From Hymenobacter sp. BRD128 (GTDB lineage: Bacteria > Bacteroidota > Bacteroidia > Cytophagales > Hymenobacteraceae): 64,000 nt of DNA. Positions 17,984 to 26,511 of the stretch are shown piece after piece. Under the pieces are notes generated by a model. The model was not told the DNA's origin, made no database searches, and saw only the letters and a list, made by a program, of their open reading frames with translations. The stretch's first letter is position 1. Every line of letters begins with the position of its first letter. The stretch is from the NCBI RefSeq assembly GCF_013256625.1, contig NZ_CP053909.1, positions 1 to 64,000 on the forward strand, read 5' to 3'. The translations under genes were made by a program, and so were the position numbers.

Positions 17984-18510
17984 GCTTCGGCTCGTTCGCC
18001 GCCCTTAACGCCCTTAATACCTACGCGGGCAATTTGCAGACATCGCTGAAAAACGGCAAGTCTACGGATATCAACCTGGTGTACAAGGTATTCAGCAACG
18101 GACAGGATTCGCAATCCGCGCAGCCTACCGACTACAATCAGTATGAGGCGGAGAAGGCCAGCAACTTCGTGGCCCAGTACGCCTACGAGGAAGTAGCGGA
18201 TAAGAAGAAAATCGAAACCGCTTTTAATTACCAGAAGCTGGCCAATGAGATGACCCAGCAGAGCACGGAGGCCCTGGCGGCGCTCAACAACGACAACCGG
18301 TTTTCCATGACCGAAGGCGAGCGCATGGCCAATATTTCGGCGCAAAATGCCAACCTGATGACCGCGATTAAGCTACGCTCGGAAGCCGACCGGCTGCTGG
18401 CGGAAGTGGCCGAAGGCTCGCCGCACAAAAAAGTGGTCGCCTCGGCCTACCAGGAAGATTTGCAAACGCAGGCGATGATTCGCCTGGAAAAAAATTTCTT
18501 CCAGCAATAA
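17980..18510 (+). CDS. VirB5/TraI-like periplasmic conjugation protein, C-terminal half
   Basis: This frame has 176 residues from a GTG at 17980 that overlaps the previous stop. It has no signal peptide of its own, is almost entirely helical, and continues the pattern of the preceding frame (FAALNALNTYAGNLQTSLKN). Later SMTEGERMANISAQNANLMT resembles the C-terminal MTDxER block of DUF4141 proteins. Lack of a signal sequence argues that it is the second half of one protein, split at the G5 run 17971-17975, rather than a separate gene. Its stop overlaps the traO start by one base. Confidence 0.65.
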   Translation: MSFGSFAALNALNTYAGNLQTSLKNGKSTDINLVYKVFSNGQDSQSAQPTDYNQYEAEKASNFVAQYAYEEVADKKKIETAFNYQKLANEMTQQSTEALAALNNDNRFSMTEGERMANISAQNANLMTAIKLRSEADRLLAEVAEGSPHKKVVASAYQEDLQTQAMIRLEKNFFQQ

Positions 18511-19109
18511 TGGTCCGCTCTGCATTGCGGCGGCCGTCGAGCAGCTCGACGGCCGCCTGGGGCTCCGGCCTGCTGCGGCTCAGTTTCCTGCTCGCCCTGC
18601 TCGGGCTGCTCGGGCTGCCGCGCGGGTGCTGGGCGCAGCGCCACGATAAGCGCATAACCGGCCTGGGACTCGTGTACGGCAAGACCGATACCGGCCTCTT
18701 CGGGGAAGGCAGCTGGACCCGCTACGTGTCCGATAAGACCTACCTGCGGCTGGGGGCTAGCCTGGCGCGGCCGGACCACCTCGTGCGCGGCGGCGCGGCC
18801 AGCTCGGCCTACGGCCTTAGCCTGGCCGTGGCCCCGCTGCTGTTTCACTTGCGCGAGATTGCCTACGTGCATTTGCTCGCCGGCGGGCTGGTCCGCTACG
18901 AGCGAACGAATGAGGATGCGGCGGTGGCGGAAGCGGGGGTGCAGCAGCGCTTTTACGGCGGGCCGCTGCTGGGCGTGGAAACTGATATTTTCCTGGGTAA
19001 CCGCCTCTCCGTGGTCGGCACCCTGCAAAAGGCTTTGGTTTTTCCCGAAGACGGAATTACCCGCTGGCCTGGCTTCTACGGCGCCGGCCTGCGCTACCAC
19101 CTGCGCTAG
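18510..19109 (+). CDS. traO: TraO-like outer-membrane beta-barrel conjugation protein
   Basis: This protein has 199 residues. An Arg/Ser-rich start leads to a signal sequence (LLRLSFLLALLGLLGLPRG, cleavage near CWAQ) and then eight or so alternating strands typical of TraO (GLGLVYGKTDTGLFGEGSW, FYGGPLLGVETDIFLGNRLS). It ends in an aromatic/Arg strand (FYGAGLRYHLR) as outer-membrane barrels do. It is the last of the recognisable transfer genes. A decayed relative of this gene is present at 42993-43397. Confidence 0.8.
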   Translation: MVRSALRRPSSSSTAAWGSGLLRLSFLLALLGLLGLPRGCWAQRHDKRITGLGLVYGKTDTGLFGEGSWTRYVSDKTYLRLGASLARPDHLVRGGAASSAYGLSLAVAPLLFHLREIAYVHLLAGGLVRYERTNEDAAVAEAGVQQRFYGGPLLGVETDIFLGNRLSVVGTLQKALVFPEDGITRWPGFYGAGLRYHLR

Positions 19110-19253
19110 TTTTTTTTGGCCGCACTGGACGAACTATTTTGAAATTCATTTGAAATCTTGTTCGCTTCAGCGCCGGCAGTAAGCTGCTCCTTCCGCGCTC
19201 GCCCGCGCCGCCTTTTACTGAACATTAAGTAGTTAGCTATTCAAAATTTTGTC

Positions 19254-19616
19254 ATGCAACGGATTTACAATTTACTGGGCGCGTTTGGCGCCCTGCTGGG
19301 CGGCGGGAAGCGGGGACTGCCCCGGCCCTGGCCCCAGCGCCTGCCCCTGAATCCCGGGGTGGTGATGCTGCCCAATCCCTGTCAGTCAACCGAGGAGCTT
19401 ACCCTGCACCTGCATGGGCTGCGCAGCTGCCCGGTGCAGGTTGAAGTGCGCACGCGCACGGGGGAACTCGTTTTTGCGCGCCGGGTGCTGCCGCTCACTA
19501 ACCACCATCGCCAGCCGCTTCCCCTGCCGCGCGATACGCCGGCCGGCATGTATCGCTGCGTGGCGCTTCAGCCGGGCGGCGTGAAGCACCACGCGTGGCT
19601 GGCCCTGATGGACTAA
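19254..19616 (+). CDS. Hypothetical protein with a beta-sandwich-like C-terminus
   Basis: This protein has 120 residues from ATG at 19254, 144 bases after traO. A short hydrophobic N-terminus (YNLLGAFGALLGGGKRG) is followed by strands (ELTLHLHGLRSCPVQVEVRT, TGELVFARRVLPL) and DTPAGMYRCVALQPGG. The latter resembles the last strands of T9SS sorting-domain folds, but the protein has no proper signal peptide. No function is assigned. It probably continues the tra operon or begins the small downstream unit. Confidence 0.55.
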   Translation: MQRIYNLLGAFGALLGGGKRGLPRPWPQRLPLNPGVVMLPNPCQSTEELTLHLHGLRSCPVQVEVRTRTGELVFARRVLPLTNHHRQPLPLPRDTPAGMYRCVALQPGGVKHHAWLALMD

Positions 19617-19645
19617 TCTTTTTACCGCTTAGCTAGCTTAGTAAC

Positions 19646-20017
19646 ATGAGTACCCTGGTTGAACTAACGCGGTGGTACGGCCCTAATTGGCGGGGCTACG
19701 CGCCGCAGGCCGTGCCGGCGGCCTCGGAATTAACGCAGGCCGGGGCAGTCGCTACCGGCGAGTGCCTGCCTGATTACGGGGATGAGGTGGAGGCGCTGCC
19801 CCCGGAGCGCGACAACCGCACCTGGTACGTGGAATCGCCCCGGGGCACCATCATTCTGTTGCTGGTGCCCGACCGCCGGGGCTTTTACCTGGAAGATGAG
19901 TACGGGGACCGCTGGCGGCCGGCAAATTTGGCGGAGCTGCTGGCTTTGCTGCGCGAAATGGAGGCTGCCCCCGCTTGGCCTGTTCTCCAACCAGCTGACT
20001 TACAGCCCACTTCCTAA
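19646..20017 (+). CDS. Small hypothetical acidic protein
   Basis: This protein has 123 residues, acidic and rich in Trp, Glu and Pro, with no signal or membrane segment. Ordered strands are likely in RTWYVESPRGTIILLLVPD and GFYLEDEYGDRW, followed by a helix (LAELLALLREMEAA). I do not recognise a family. It lies 29 bases after the preceding gene, suggesting co-transcription. The repeated operator at 20043 lies just beyond its stop. Confidence 0.55.
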   Translation: MSTLVELTRWYGPNWRGYAPQAVPAASELTQAGAVATGECLPDYGDEVEALPPERDNRTWYVESPRGTIILLLVPDRRGFYLEDEYGDRWRPANLAELLALLREMEAAPAWPVLQPADLQPTS

Positions 20018-20042
20018 ATATGTGGCAAAAGTTCTTAAATAG

Positions 20043-20075
20043 TTTGTTCATATGAACAAACTTTAGGTAGCTTTG
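20043..20075 (+). promoter_or_regulatory. Perfect 18-bp palindromic operator with TAGCTTTG promoter box
   Basis: TTTGTTCATATGAACAAA (20043-20060) is a perfect palindrome. Seven bases later comes TAGCTTTG (20068-20075), a full match to the Bacteroidota -7 consensus. The same layout occurs at 27129-27162 and 59207-59240. Transcription would start at about 20080, upstream of the hairpin at 20155. Confidence 0.65.
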
Positions 20076-20079
20076 ACGT

Positions 20080-20187
20080 GGAAAAGGACTGTTGGCCCAG
20101 CCATCGTCTTGCAAGGGTTGGCGCTGGCATCGTACCCGGCTGTGCCCTTGGCGGAAAAAGCTCCAGCGGCATCCGCTGGAGCTTTTT
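20080..20187 (+). ncRNA. Candidate short terminated transcript (small RNA or attenuated leader)
   Basis: A transcript started from the box at 20068-20075 would meet an intrinsic terminator after about 105 bases (20155-20187) and before any convincing gene. That gives either a small RNA or an attenuator controlling the secreted peptide gene at 20311. No small open frame in it is convincing, and no sequence family is recognised. The start site is inferred from the promoter box. Confidence 0.3.
20155..20187. terminator. Perfect 15-bp bidirectional terminator hairpin
   Basis: Arms 20155-20169 and 20173-20187 are fully complementary around a CAT loop. They are flanked by A5 on the left and T5 on the right, the form of a bidirectional Rho-independent terminator. 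It lies between the operator-promoter at 20043 and the gene at 20311. Confidence 0.85.
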
Positions 20188-20310
20188 ACCCGGCTGCTCC
20201 CGAATTGTCACTCGTTGATTTTACCCCTGGTAGTCTGGCCAGATGCCGGGAAATGCGGTCGCCGAAAAGCATACAGAGTAGGCATTTCTTTATTCCCCCC
20301 CTTTTTTCGT

Positions 20311-20568
20311 ATGAAGCGCAAGTTCACCAAGCTAACCCTGGCCGTCGCGTTGACCGCTGGTGCCGTACTGGCCTCGGGCACCACGAACCCGGCGTCGGCC
20401 ACCACGGCCACGAAGCACACGAAGCACGCCAAGCACGGCAAAAACTTCCTGTTTTTCTCCGCCAATGTGGAGTGCAATCCCGATGGCAGCGCCGGCGTAG
20501 TGTACCGCTTCTGCGGCATCCGCCTGGGCGGCGGCGACTCGGTACCGAACTCGGCCCTTTGCCAATAA
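20311..20568 (+). CDS. Small secreted Cys-containing peptide
   Basis: This peptide has 85 residues from ATG at 20311, directly after a C/T run (an in-frame ATG at 20092 is upstream of the terminator and unlikely). The signal peptide is KLTLAVALTAGAVLASG. A basic His/Lys stretch (TKHTKHAKHGKN) follows, and then a core with three cysteines (NVEC, RFCG, ALCQ). The size and layout resemble small exported peptides that are numerous in the Bacteroidota; no family is assigned. A strong terminator follows 16 bases after the stop, so it is a single-gene unit. Confidence 0.6.
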   Translation: MKRKFTKLTLAVALTAGAVLASGTTNPASATTATKHTKHAKHGKNFLFFSANVECNPDGSAGVVYRFCGIRLGGGDSVPNSALCQ

Positions 20569-20584
20569 GCGGTTCAGCTGCGGG

Positions 20585-20622
20585 AAACAATACCGGGTCA
20601 TCAGCCCGGTATTGTTTATTTG
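20585..20622 (+). terminator. Rho-independent terminator
   Basis: A 13-bp perfect stem (20585-20597 with 20605-20617) closes a 7-base loop and is followed by ATTTG. It sits 16 bases after the secreted peptide gene and isolates it from the gene at 20653. Confidence 0.8.
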
Positions 20623-20652
20623 TAGCATAACGGTCTATCTCCTTTCTGCATC

Positions 20653-21621
20653 ATGTCCTTGATTTCTATTCTCGTTGCTTTTCTGGGCTTGCTGGCCAGC
20701 CCCCCCGCGCCGCCCACTTACCGCGCCGTCGTCATCGACGCCGTAACGCGAAACCCGCTGGCCAGTGTCACGGTGCAGGAGGTGACGGGGGGCAGCACCT
20801 GCGTCACCAATCAGGCCGGTCTGTTCAATTTCCCGCTCACGGCCTCGGGAACCCTAAAGCTGCACCTATCCTCGCTGGGCTACGCCCCGGCCGACTTCGC
20901 CCGCACGGCGACCGACGTGCTGGATACGCTGCGCCTCGAACCAGCGTCGGCAGCCCTGCCCGGTGTGGTCGTGCGTCCCGGCCGCCAGGTGCTGCTCACG
21001 CCCTTCACCCGGCAACCCCACCTGGGCTCCAGCTACTACCTGATACCCTCGGTGCAGGTGGCCGTCCACCTGGCCGGCTTACCCGAAGGGCAAACCGGCC
21101 GCATTAATCAGCTTCAGCTCCAGCTCAAGCCGACGGCCATCCGGGCGGGCGCCCTGCGCATTTCGCTCCGCGCGCTCGGACCCGAGGGCGCAGCCGCCGG
21201 TCCGGTTGGGTCGGACCTGCTGCCAACGCCACTGGAAATCTCGACCGCTCAACTCGCGACCGCGCCGAAGGGATTGCTTACGCTGGACTTGAGCAGCTAC
21301 AACTTAGACTTACCGGCCGCCGGGGTATTCGTGCTGGTCGAGGGCCTGGGCTCGGAAGCTAACCAGCACTACGTCTCGCTGTCCAACCCCGGCAACGGGC
21401 ACTCCCCGCTGCTGGTGACCGGGGCCGACCCCAAAGACCCCAAGACTTACCAGGTTACGCGCCTCAACGATTACCCCGTGCTCGGGGCCGCCGAAACCGA
21501 TGACCCCGCCCGCACCTGGCTGCTGGGGTCGAACGGCCGGGGCTGGCGCCTCTACCAACCCAAGGACGGCAAGACCCGCACGAAGAACTCCTTGGTTTCC
21601 CTCCTTGTGCAGGCCAATTAA
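20653..21621 (+). CDS. Secreted protein with carboxypeptidase regulatory-like domain
   Basis: This protein has 322 residues. An N-terminal signal (LISILVAFLGLLASPPAPP) is followed by a CarboxypepD_reg-like beta-sandwich (YRAVVIDAVTRNPLASVTVQ, GGSTCVTNQAGLFNFPLTAS), the module found in many surface proteins and TonB-dependent receptors of the Bacteroidota. A second beta-rich domain contains GRINQLQLQLKPTAIRAG. No plug or barrel follows, so it is not a TonB receptor. A periplasmic or surface adhesive or sensory role is likely. An 11-bp stem-loop lies after the stop (21686-21719). Confidence 0.65.
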   Translation: MSLISILVAFLGLLASPPAPPTYRAVVIDAVTRNPLASVTVQEVTGGSTCVTNQAGLFNFPLTASGTLKLHLSSLGYAPADFARTATDVLDTLRLEPASAALPGVVVRPGRQVLLTPFTRQPHLGSSYYLIPSVQVAVHLAGLPEGQTGRINQLQLQLKPTAIRAGALRISLRALGPEGAAAGPVGSDLLPTPLEISTAQLATAPKGLLTLDLSSYNLDLPAAGVFVLVEGLGSEANQHYVSLSNPGNGHSPLLVTGADPKDPKTYQVTRLNDYPVLGAAETDDPARTWLLGSNGRGWRLYQPKDGKTRTKNSLVSLLVQAN

Positions 21622-21685
21622 GCCTGGCCGCACGCCCGCAGCGTTGTCTCCGCTTCGCTTTTATCCACTCTTTCTATTTTTATCG

Positions 21686-21719
21686 CAACGGCCAGCTCGG
21701 AAATTCCGGCTGGCCGTTG
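21686..21719 (+). terminator. Stem-loop downstream of the carboxypeptidase-regulatory-like gene
   Basis: CAACGGCCAGC (21686-21696) pairs perfectly with GCTGGCCGTTG (21709-21719). The T-rich tract lies before rather than after the stem, so termination on the plus strand would be weak. Confidence 0.5.
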
Positions 21720-21730
21720 TCAGTAGGAGC

Positions 21731-21812
21731 GCATCATAAAGTGTGGAGTAATAGAGGTTAACCACATTGCAACTTGACTTATAAAGCCCAATTACTCCAC
21801 ACTTTATAATGC
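21731..21812. repeat. 82-bp element bounded by long inverted repeats
   Basis: Arms 21731-21752 and 21791-21812 are inverted copies with one mismatch in 22 bases (17 perfect bases at 21736-21752 and 21791-21807), enclosing an AT-rich centre. The structure suggests a miniature mobile element or a large hairpin. It lies between convergent genes. A related but degenerate string (CCACACTTTTTGATGCTC) occurs near 26438-26456. Confidence 0.5.
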
Positions 21813-21851
21813 TCTTCTTCTTCATCCAGCTACCTAGGCAATCGTTCTACT

Positions 21852-21882
21852 AAAAAAAACCGGGACCGTTGACCGGCCCCGG
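21852..21882 (-). terminator. Terminator of the T9SS hydrolase gene
   Basis: On the minus strand, a 9-bp GC stem with one mismatch (21874-21882 with 21860-21868) is followed by eight U (A8 at 21852-21859). It lies 20 bases after the stop at 21903. Confidence 0.75.
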
Positions 21883-21902
21883 CTTGCAGACGTAGTACGC
21901 TC

Positions 21903-24900
21903 CTAATGCTTAATCTGAATGTGCTGCGAGTACGCGCCCTTTCCCTGCCCCACGCGTAGGTTATAAAGCCCGTCGGGTAGCTCGGCTACCTCAAGCACCG
22001 CCTTGCCGTGGGCGCCATGCTTGGTTTTGAGCTTCCGGCCGTAGGTGTCATAGAGGTCGGCGTCAAACTCGGCGGCCGGGTCGGTCGCCGTCACGGTCAG
22101 TTGGGAGCTGGATGGATTGGGGGTAGCGGCAAAAGTAGCGCAGGGGTCCACGGTGAGCGACAGGGTATTAGTCACGGAGCCGCAGCTATTGGTGGCCGTC
22201 ACATTGACGTAGCCCGAGCCGGTTCCGCTGAACAATACCTGGAAGGTGCCGACGCGGGCCAGTACCGGCTTGCTGCGGGCTACCCCGCCCGAGCGCACGG
22301 TATAGGTCAGGGCAGGGCTGTAGTTGGTAATGGTATACGTCTCGCTATAGTCAGTACAAGCAACTTCTGTCGGCCCGTCGAAGAGTGGAGTTTCGGGCAC
22401 CCCAGCATATACATTCAGAGTGCGTGTCAAGGTGCCGCAGTCGTTGACGAGGGTGGCCGTCAACACCCCGCCTCCGCTTCCTCCGCCGGTAGAGCTGACG
22501 GTGAAGGTAGGGCCGGTGCCGCTGGTAGTCGAAACGGCCCCAGTAGTTTTCAATTGCCAATTGACGGTAGTACCGGGTGGTAGGTTAGGAATGCTATAGG
22601 TGGCCCCGGTACTGCAAATCGCAGTGGGGCCGCTGATTGCTGGCTCCGCTTGGCAAAAAGCGGAGCAGCTTAGGACCTGCGGCGTCTGACGCAACTCCTT
22701 TAGCATCCAACTGCTATTCAAGGCCGTGTATTGAAGGTGTAGTTCATTCTCGCGGCCAGCGGTGCGGAAATTGGCGAAAGGAGTCCCGACGTTCGTACCC
22801 GGCGAGTACTGTGCCGTGAGCGCTGCTGAGCTGCTCGGGGTGATGTTGAGAGTGCTGAAGGTGGGGGTGAAGCAAAACTGCTGCTGCTGAAGCAAGCCCG
22901 CTGGCAGGGAAGTGGTGGCTCCGCCTATTTGCTGGGCATAAGCGGCCAGGCTGATAACCCCGCCCGAGCCGCTATCGAGCGGCAGTTGCGAAGCCAGCGA
23001 AGTGCCATGATATTCCAGAAAAGTAATCTGAACCCGGAAAAGGCCTAACAGGCGCGTATGCTTGTTAGCTTGAAGGAAGATATCGCATACCGATAGTGCC
23101 TGCTGGTCGGGCAGGGCGCGCAGGTTGAGCGCGGCGGTCAGGTCGTAAGACCCGGTGAGTCCCAGCGCAAACAAGCTGATGATGCCTACGCCCACGATAC
23201 CTGCCGGACCAGAAATGACGCCTAGGGTAGCCAAAGAGCCTAATGCAGCTCCCGATAAAATAGGTACGTTTAGCACATCAAGCAGGCCAAAATTGGTGGC
23301 GTTACCATCATAAGTGAGGCTGGCCAGCATAGCGTAGGGTCCAAAAGGCTGGGGTCGCCCGCATTCCGAGCCGTTGGCGCAGGCTACTACCCGGCAAGGC
23401 TGGCCGGGCGTGCCCTGTGGCACTCCAGTCGGCCCTAGCAGGGCCTGGTACTCTTGTTGGAAGCTGTCGTAAAGCGAAGTGGGGGCCGCTACGACGAAGT
23501 TCGCAAAGCCACCCGACCCACCCAAATGCGTAGTCTGGTAACGCAGGAGCTGCTGGGCAGCCGGCGAGAGCAGCGCATCCCGGGCCTGGCCCAGCACCGG
23601 ATAGCGGTCAACTAGCCGGATGGTACTCCCCAAGGGCAGGCTAAAGCTAGTGCCGGCCAACTGCCGTATGAGCATCTGCACGCTCAGCGGCACGTTGCCG
23701 CCCTGGTGGGGGGCGTCGTGGGTGATGAGTAGGCGTACCTGATGCGGAGTTGCCCCAGCGACAGCATTAGCCAAATCTTTTTCCATATCGCGGAGTGCAT
23801 ACTGAGCCACTAGCCCGCCCATGCTCATGGCTAACATGGTGTTGGGCTGGGTGCCGGTTTTATGTTGATTTACCCAGTTGATGACGGTTTCCAGTAGGTA
23901 GGCATTGCGCTGGATATAGTCGGTGCCATTGTCGAAATCAACGTATACAATGTCGTAACCGTCCGCGTTGGCTCCGTTACTGAGTATTACTCCATCTGTG
24001 TTGAACTGCTTAGATATAAATTCACTGTATGTAGTGTGTGTTATTGGCAGAAACCCCGACAAATCAAAGCCTTTCACTACGATAAGTGGTTTATCCAGTA
24101 CGCCGGAGCTACCGCTGTACTCAATTGAAATCTGCGCCGAAGCACGCTGCCCCTGGTAGGATTTGTCGGCAGTAAGGTTGAAGCTCACGTTGGCAATGCC
24201 CGTGTAAGCGGTGGCGAGCGTGCCGGCAGTGGCATTTGCTACCGGACTGACAACGGGCGCAGGCGAGCGCACCAATAGATGGCTTTCGTAGGTGCTGCCG
24301 TTGGTATAATGCACCCGCACCCGCACGTCTTTGTCGCCGGCGCTGCCGTAGCTTATGGTGCGGGGCGCGTTCCAACTCAGGGTCACGAAGCCGTTGCCAT
24401 CGGCAAAGTCGGCTTCTAGGCCCGCCACGGTACGGCCGCTGTTGGTCCAGAACAAGTCGGGGCGGAACACAAACGAGGCGGTCGCGCTCGGCAGGCTGGC
24501 AGCGCTGGCCGCCACGGCAAAGGCGGTGTTGATTTGGTAAGGATTCTGGCCCGCCACGTCATAGAGGCGGTTATTGACTGACTGGATAGCCCCGCTGCTG
24601 AGCGCGTCGGTGCGGATGCTATTATAGTCGAAGTGCAGGATGGGCAGCTCCACGTAGGCATCGCGGGCGTAGAGGGCTAGCTGCTGGTTGACAGTGGCCA
24701 GGCTGGGCATGTTCTGGGCGTTGGCGTTGATGCGGGCCCCATAGAGGTCCCCGTAAATGGCGCGCCAGCGATTGATATCGAGTTGGTTAGCGGCCGAGAA
24801 GCCGTTGGAGCCGGTGAAGGGCACGTGGTCGATGAGCTGCAAGCCGTACTCTTCGAGGATGCCGGAGGGTATGCGGCTCTTGTCCACGGCCTGGAATACG

Positions 24901-25016
24901 GCGTTGATAGAGTCGGCAAAAGCCGTGAGCGGGGCCTGGTCTTCGGGCCCAGTCTGCGCGTGGCTAGCCGAGAGGCTGGCTAGCAGCACCAATAAACCAA
25001 GTACAAGTTTTTTCAT
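21903..25016 (-). CDS. Large secreted alpha/beta-hydrolase (lipase/esterase-like) with T9SS sorting domain
   Basis: This protein has 1037 residues. A signal peptide (KKLVLGLLVLLASLSASHA) and a beta-rich region come first. An alpha/beta-hydrolase-like domain starts near residue 310 (KPLIVVKGFDLSGF, YDIVYVDFDNGTDYIQRNA) with a nucleophile-elbow motif AMSMGG (Ser398). LLITHDAPHQGGNVPLSVQ follows. PKD/Ig-like modules cover about 795-960, and a type A sorting domain ends the protein (ATPNPSSSQLTV, DLYDTYGRKL, LPDGLYNLRV). It should be exported by T9SS and act on lipid or ester substrates at the surface. The start follows a C/T tract. It is 29 bases downstream of the lipoprotein gene. Confidence 0.8.
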   Translation of the reverse strand: MKKLVLGLLVLLASLSASHAQTGPEDQAPLTAFADSINAVFQAVDKSRIPSGILEEYGLQLIDHVPFTGSNGFSAANQLDINRWRAIYGDLYGARINANAQNMPSLATVNQQLALYARDAYVELPILHFDYNSIRTDALSSGAIQSVNNRLYDVAGQNPYQINTAFAVAASAASLPSATASFVFRPDLFWTNSGRTVAGLEADFADGNGFVTLSWNAPRTISYGSAGDKDVRVRVHYTNGSTYESHLLVRSPAPVVSPVANATAGTLATAYTGIANVSFNLTADKSYQGQRASAQISIEYSGSSGVLDKPLIVVKGFDLSGFLPITHTTYSEFISKQFNTDGVILSNGANADGYDIVYVDFDNGTDYIQRNAYLLETVINWVNQHKTGTQPNTMLAMSMGGLVAQYALRDMEKDLANAVAGATPHQVRLLITHDAPHQGGNVPLSVQMLIRQLAGTSFSLPLGSTIRLVDRYPVLGQARDALLSPAAQQLLRYQTTHLGGSGGFANFVVAAPTSLYDSFQQEYQALLGPTGVPQGTPGQPCRVVACANGSECGRPQPFGPYAMLASLTYDGNATNFGLLDVLNVPILSGAALGSLATLGVISGPAGIVGVGIISLFALGLTGSYDLTAALNLRALPDQQALSVCDIFLQANKHTRLLGLFRVQITFLEYHGTSLASQLPLDSGSGGVISLAAYAQQIGGATTSLPAGLLQQQQFCFTPTFSTLNITPSSSAALTAQYSPGTNVGTPFANFRTAGRENELHLQYTALNSSWMLKELRQTPQVLSCSAFCQAEPAISGPTAICSTGATYSIPNLPPGTTVNWQLKTTGAVSTTSGTGPTFTVSSTGGGSGGGVLTATLVNDCGTLTRTLNVYAGVPETPLFDGPTEVACTDYSETYTITNYSPALTYTVRSGGVARSKPVLARVGTFQVLFSGTGSGYVNVTATNSCGSVTNTLSLTVDPCATFAATPNPSSSQLTVTATDPAAEFDADLYDTYGRKLKTKHGAHGKAVLEVAELPDGLYNLRVGQGKGAYSQHIQIKH

Positions 25017-25045
25017 GGGAGGAAAAGGAAAGAGGGGAAGAAGAA

Positions 25046-25585
25046 TTAAAACCGGGAGTCAAACCGGCCATCGGTAACGACGACCTTGCCGCAAGCGGGT
25101 GTTTCCAAAGTGAAGGCGAACGTACCCGAGACGATGCGATTGACTAAGTCTAGCTTTGTAATGACGACCGTTGCCGGGTGTGTCGCATCGGTGTAATAAG
25201 TGCAGTTAGCAACTAGATTATGGTAGTTAACGAAACTGGTATCTGGTCTGCTCAGAATGTATTGACCTGGAGAATCAATTCGATTTATATTAAGTTGAAT
25301 CAAATCCGAGATGGTTTGTCCATTTTTAACAATCCCACGAGTTGCTACTAGGGTCAGTTGATTATTATAATATTGAGCCGTAAACAACGGCCCAGCAAAA
25401 GGGCTGCCGGCTGGGGTCCAGGCCTGGCCATTAACGAGACAGCCAAAAGTGCGCTGACCGGTCTGGGTAGCCAGTGGTAGCAGGTCAAGCTGGCTGACAG
25501 TAGGCGGCGGGGTGGGGTCAATCTTTTTGCACTGGCTCAGGCCCAGCAAGGCGGCTAGCAGGAGAGGAATGGCGTTAGGGTGCAT
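25046..25585 (-). CDS. Lipoprotein, DUF6252-like
   Basis: This protein has 179 residues with a lipobox (LLGLSQCKKIDPTPPP, Cys19), so it is a lipid-anchored envelope protein. The body is beta-rich and resembles the DUF6252 family of Bacteroidota lipoproteins: FGCLVNGQAWTPAG near the start and VTDGRFDSRF at the end. Function is unknown. It sits upstream of and on the same strand as the T9SS hydrolase, 29 bases apart, so the two are probably co-expressed. Confidence 0.7.
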   Translation of the reverse strand: MHPNAIPLLLAALLGLSQCKKIDPTPPPTVSQLDLLPLATQTGQRTFGCLVNGQAWTPAGSPFAGPLFTAQYYNNQLTLVATRGIVKNGQTISDLIQLNINRIDSPGQYILSRPDTSFVNYHNLVANCTYYTDATHPATVVITKLDLVNRIVSGTFAFTLETPACGKVVVTDGRFDSRF

Positions 25586-26043
25586 GGGAAAAGGAGAGAT
25601 TATAGGTACTCAGCAACCGGGAGGCTATATGGTGCGACGAAGGTATTCCGCCGCTTTGGGGGCTTCAAAAATTAATTCTTGTCCATCAGACTTTTAGATT
25701 TAGTTAGCCGGGTACTTGGCTAGGTATAATAAGGCTCCCACGCTAGTACCAAGCGAGTAATAGGGTCGCTTGTAAAGGACTTTACAGGCTTAGTCGTAAG
25801 TAATTTGCTAACCCGGTGGTCTTGTTACAATGGGGCAAGCAAGCCGGCGTGACCGACTTGCAGCTCCTGGCAGCTACCGTCAAGTCCAAGAGCCGCCTTA
25901 CCCTGACGTTCCCGACTTGACACCCGTCGCCAGGTTTTTGACGCGCAGAGTACCGGTAAACGCGGCGAAGAAATCCAAGGGATTAGCTGCATCCTTCGCA
26001 GGATTCTCCTTTTCCTCCTGCTTGATGAATAAGCAGGTACTTC
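25586..26043. other. Gap without a convincing gene
   Basis: A low-quality stretch. A short plus-strand reading frame ending at 25920 (LLQWGKQAGVTDLQLLAATV, then VKSKSRLTLTFPT and stop) reads like the C-terminus of a decayed gene. No start, repeat or RNA structure was recognised elsewhere. Confidence 0.4.
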
Positions 26044-26334
26044 TTAACCCCTACCCACGCCAGGGCGGGCTGTCTCAGCAGTAGAAGTAGCCCGTTGCAG
26101 CAGCTGTTCCCAGCGGGGCTCCAGCAAAAGTGACGTATGATTCCGGAGCTGAAAAACGAGTTGAGGAGCGTAGTTCTTCGCCAGGAATTCCTGCTTCAAC
26201 ACGCGCACATCCGTCTGCCCGGTAGCCGCTGAGGAAGGAGCAGGCGCAAGTTGCTCGTTGTTTTTGGCGTAACTCGCAAGTATGAGCAGTCCACTTGTTA
26301 AGCCACGGACTAACAGTAGGTAAGGGATTTTCAT
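26044..26334 (-). CDS. Small putative exported protein
   Basis: This protein has 96 residues from ATG at 26334, directly preceded by the pyrimidine-rich leader seen at other genes here (CTTTCTTCCTTTTCCACGT). The N-terminus is hydrophobic (IPYLLLVRGLTSGLLILASY) and could be a signal or anchor. The rest (VRVLKQEFLAKNYAPQLVFQ) is helical and ends in a basic Gly/Arg tail. No family is recognised. An alternative longer frame in the same place (26075-26377) lacks the typical leader. Confidence 0.45.
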   Translation of the reverse strand: MKIPYLLLVRGLTSGLLILASYAKNNEQLAPAPSSAATGQTDVRVLKQEFLAKNYAPQLVFQLRNHTSLLLEPRWEQLLQRATSTAETARPGVGRG

Positions 26335-26511
26335 ACGTGGAAAAGGAAGAAAGAGCTAAGTACTTGCAAGTAAGCAAACTTATGGTTGAAAGGCAAGTAT
26401 CGTAACTTAAAAATAATTCTTCTTTTCAAAATGGCTTCCCCACACTTTTTGATGCTCCCCCATTACTACCGGGTAGGGTGCCGGGCAGCTCCGGCGCCGG
26501 GCCCCGGGTAG

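Noticed and set aside
25830..26084. 84-codon plus-strand gene in the gap after the lipoprotein
   Set aside because: Its composition is irregular, it overlaps the gene at 26044-26334, and a different frame in the same place reads more like a decayed C-terminus.
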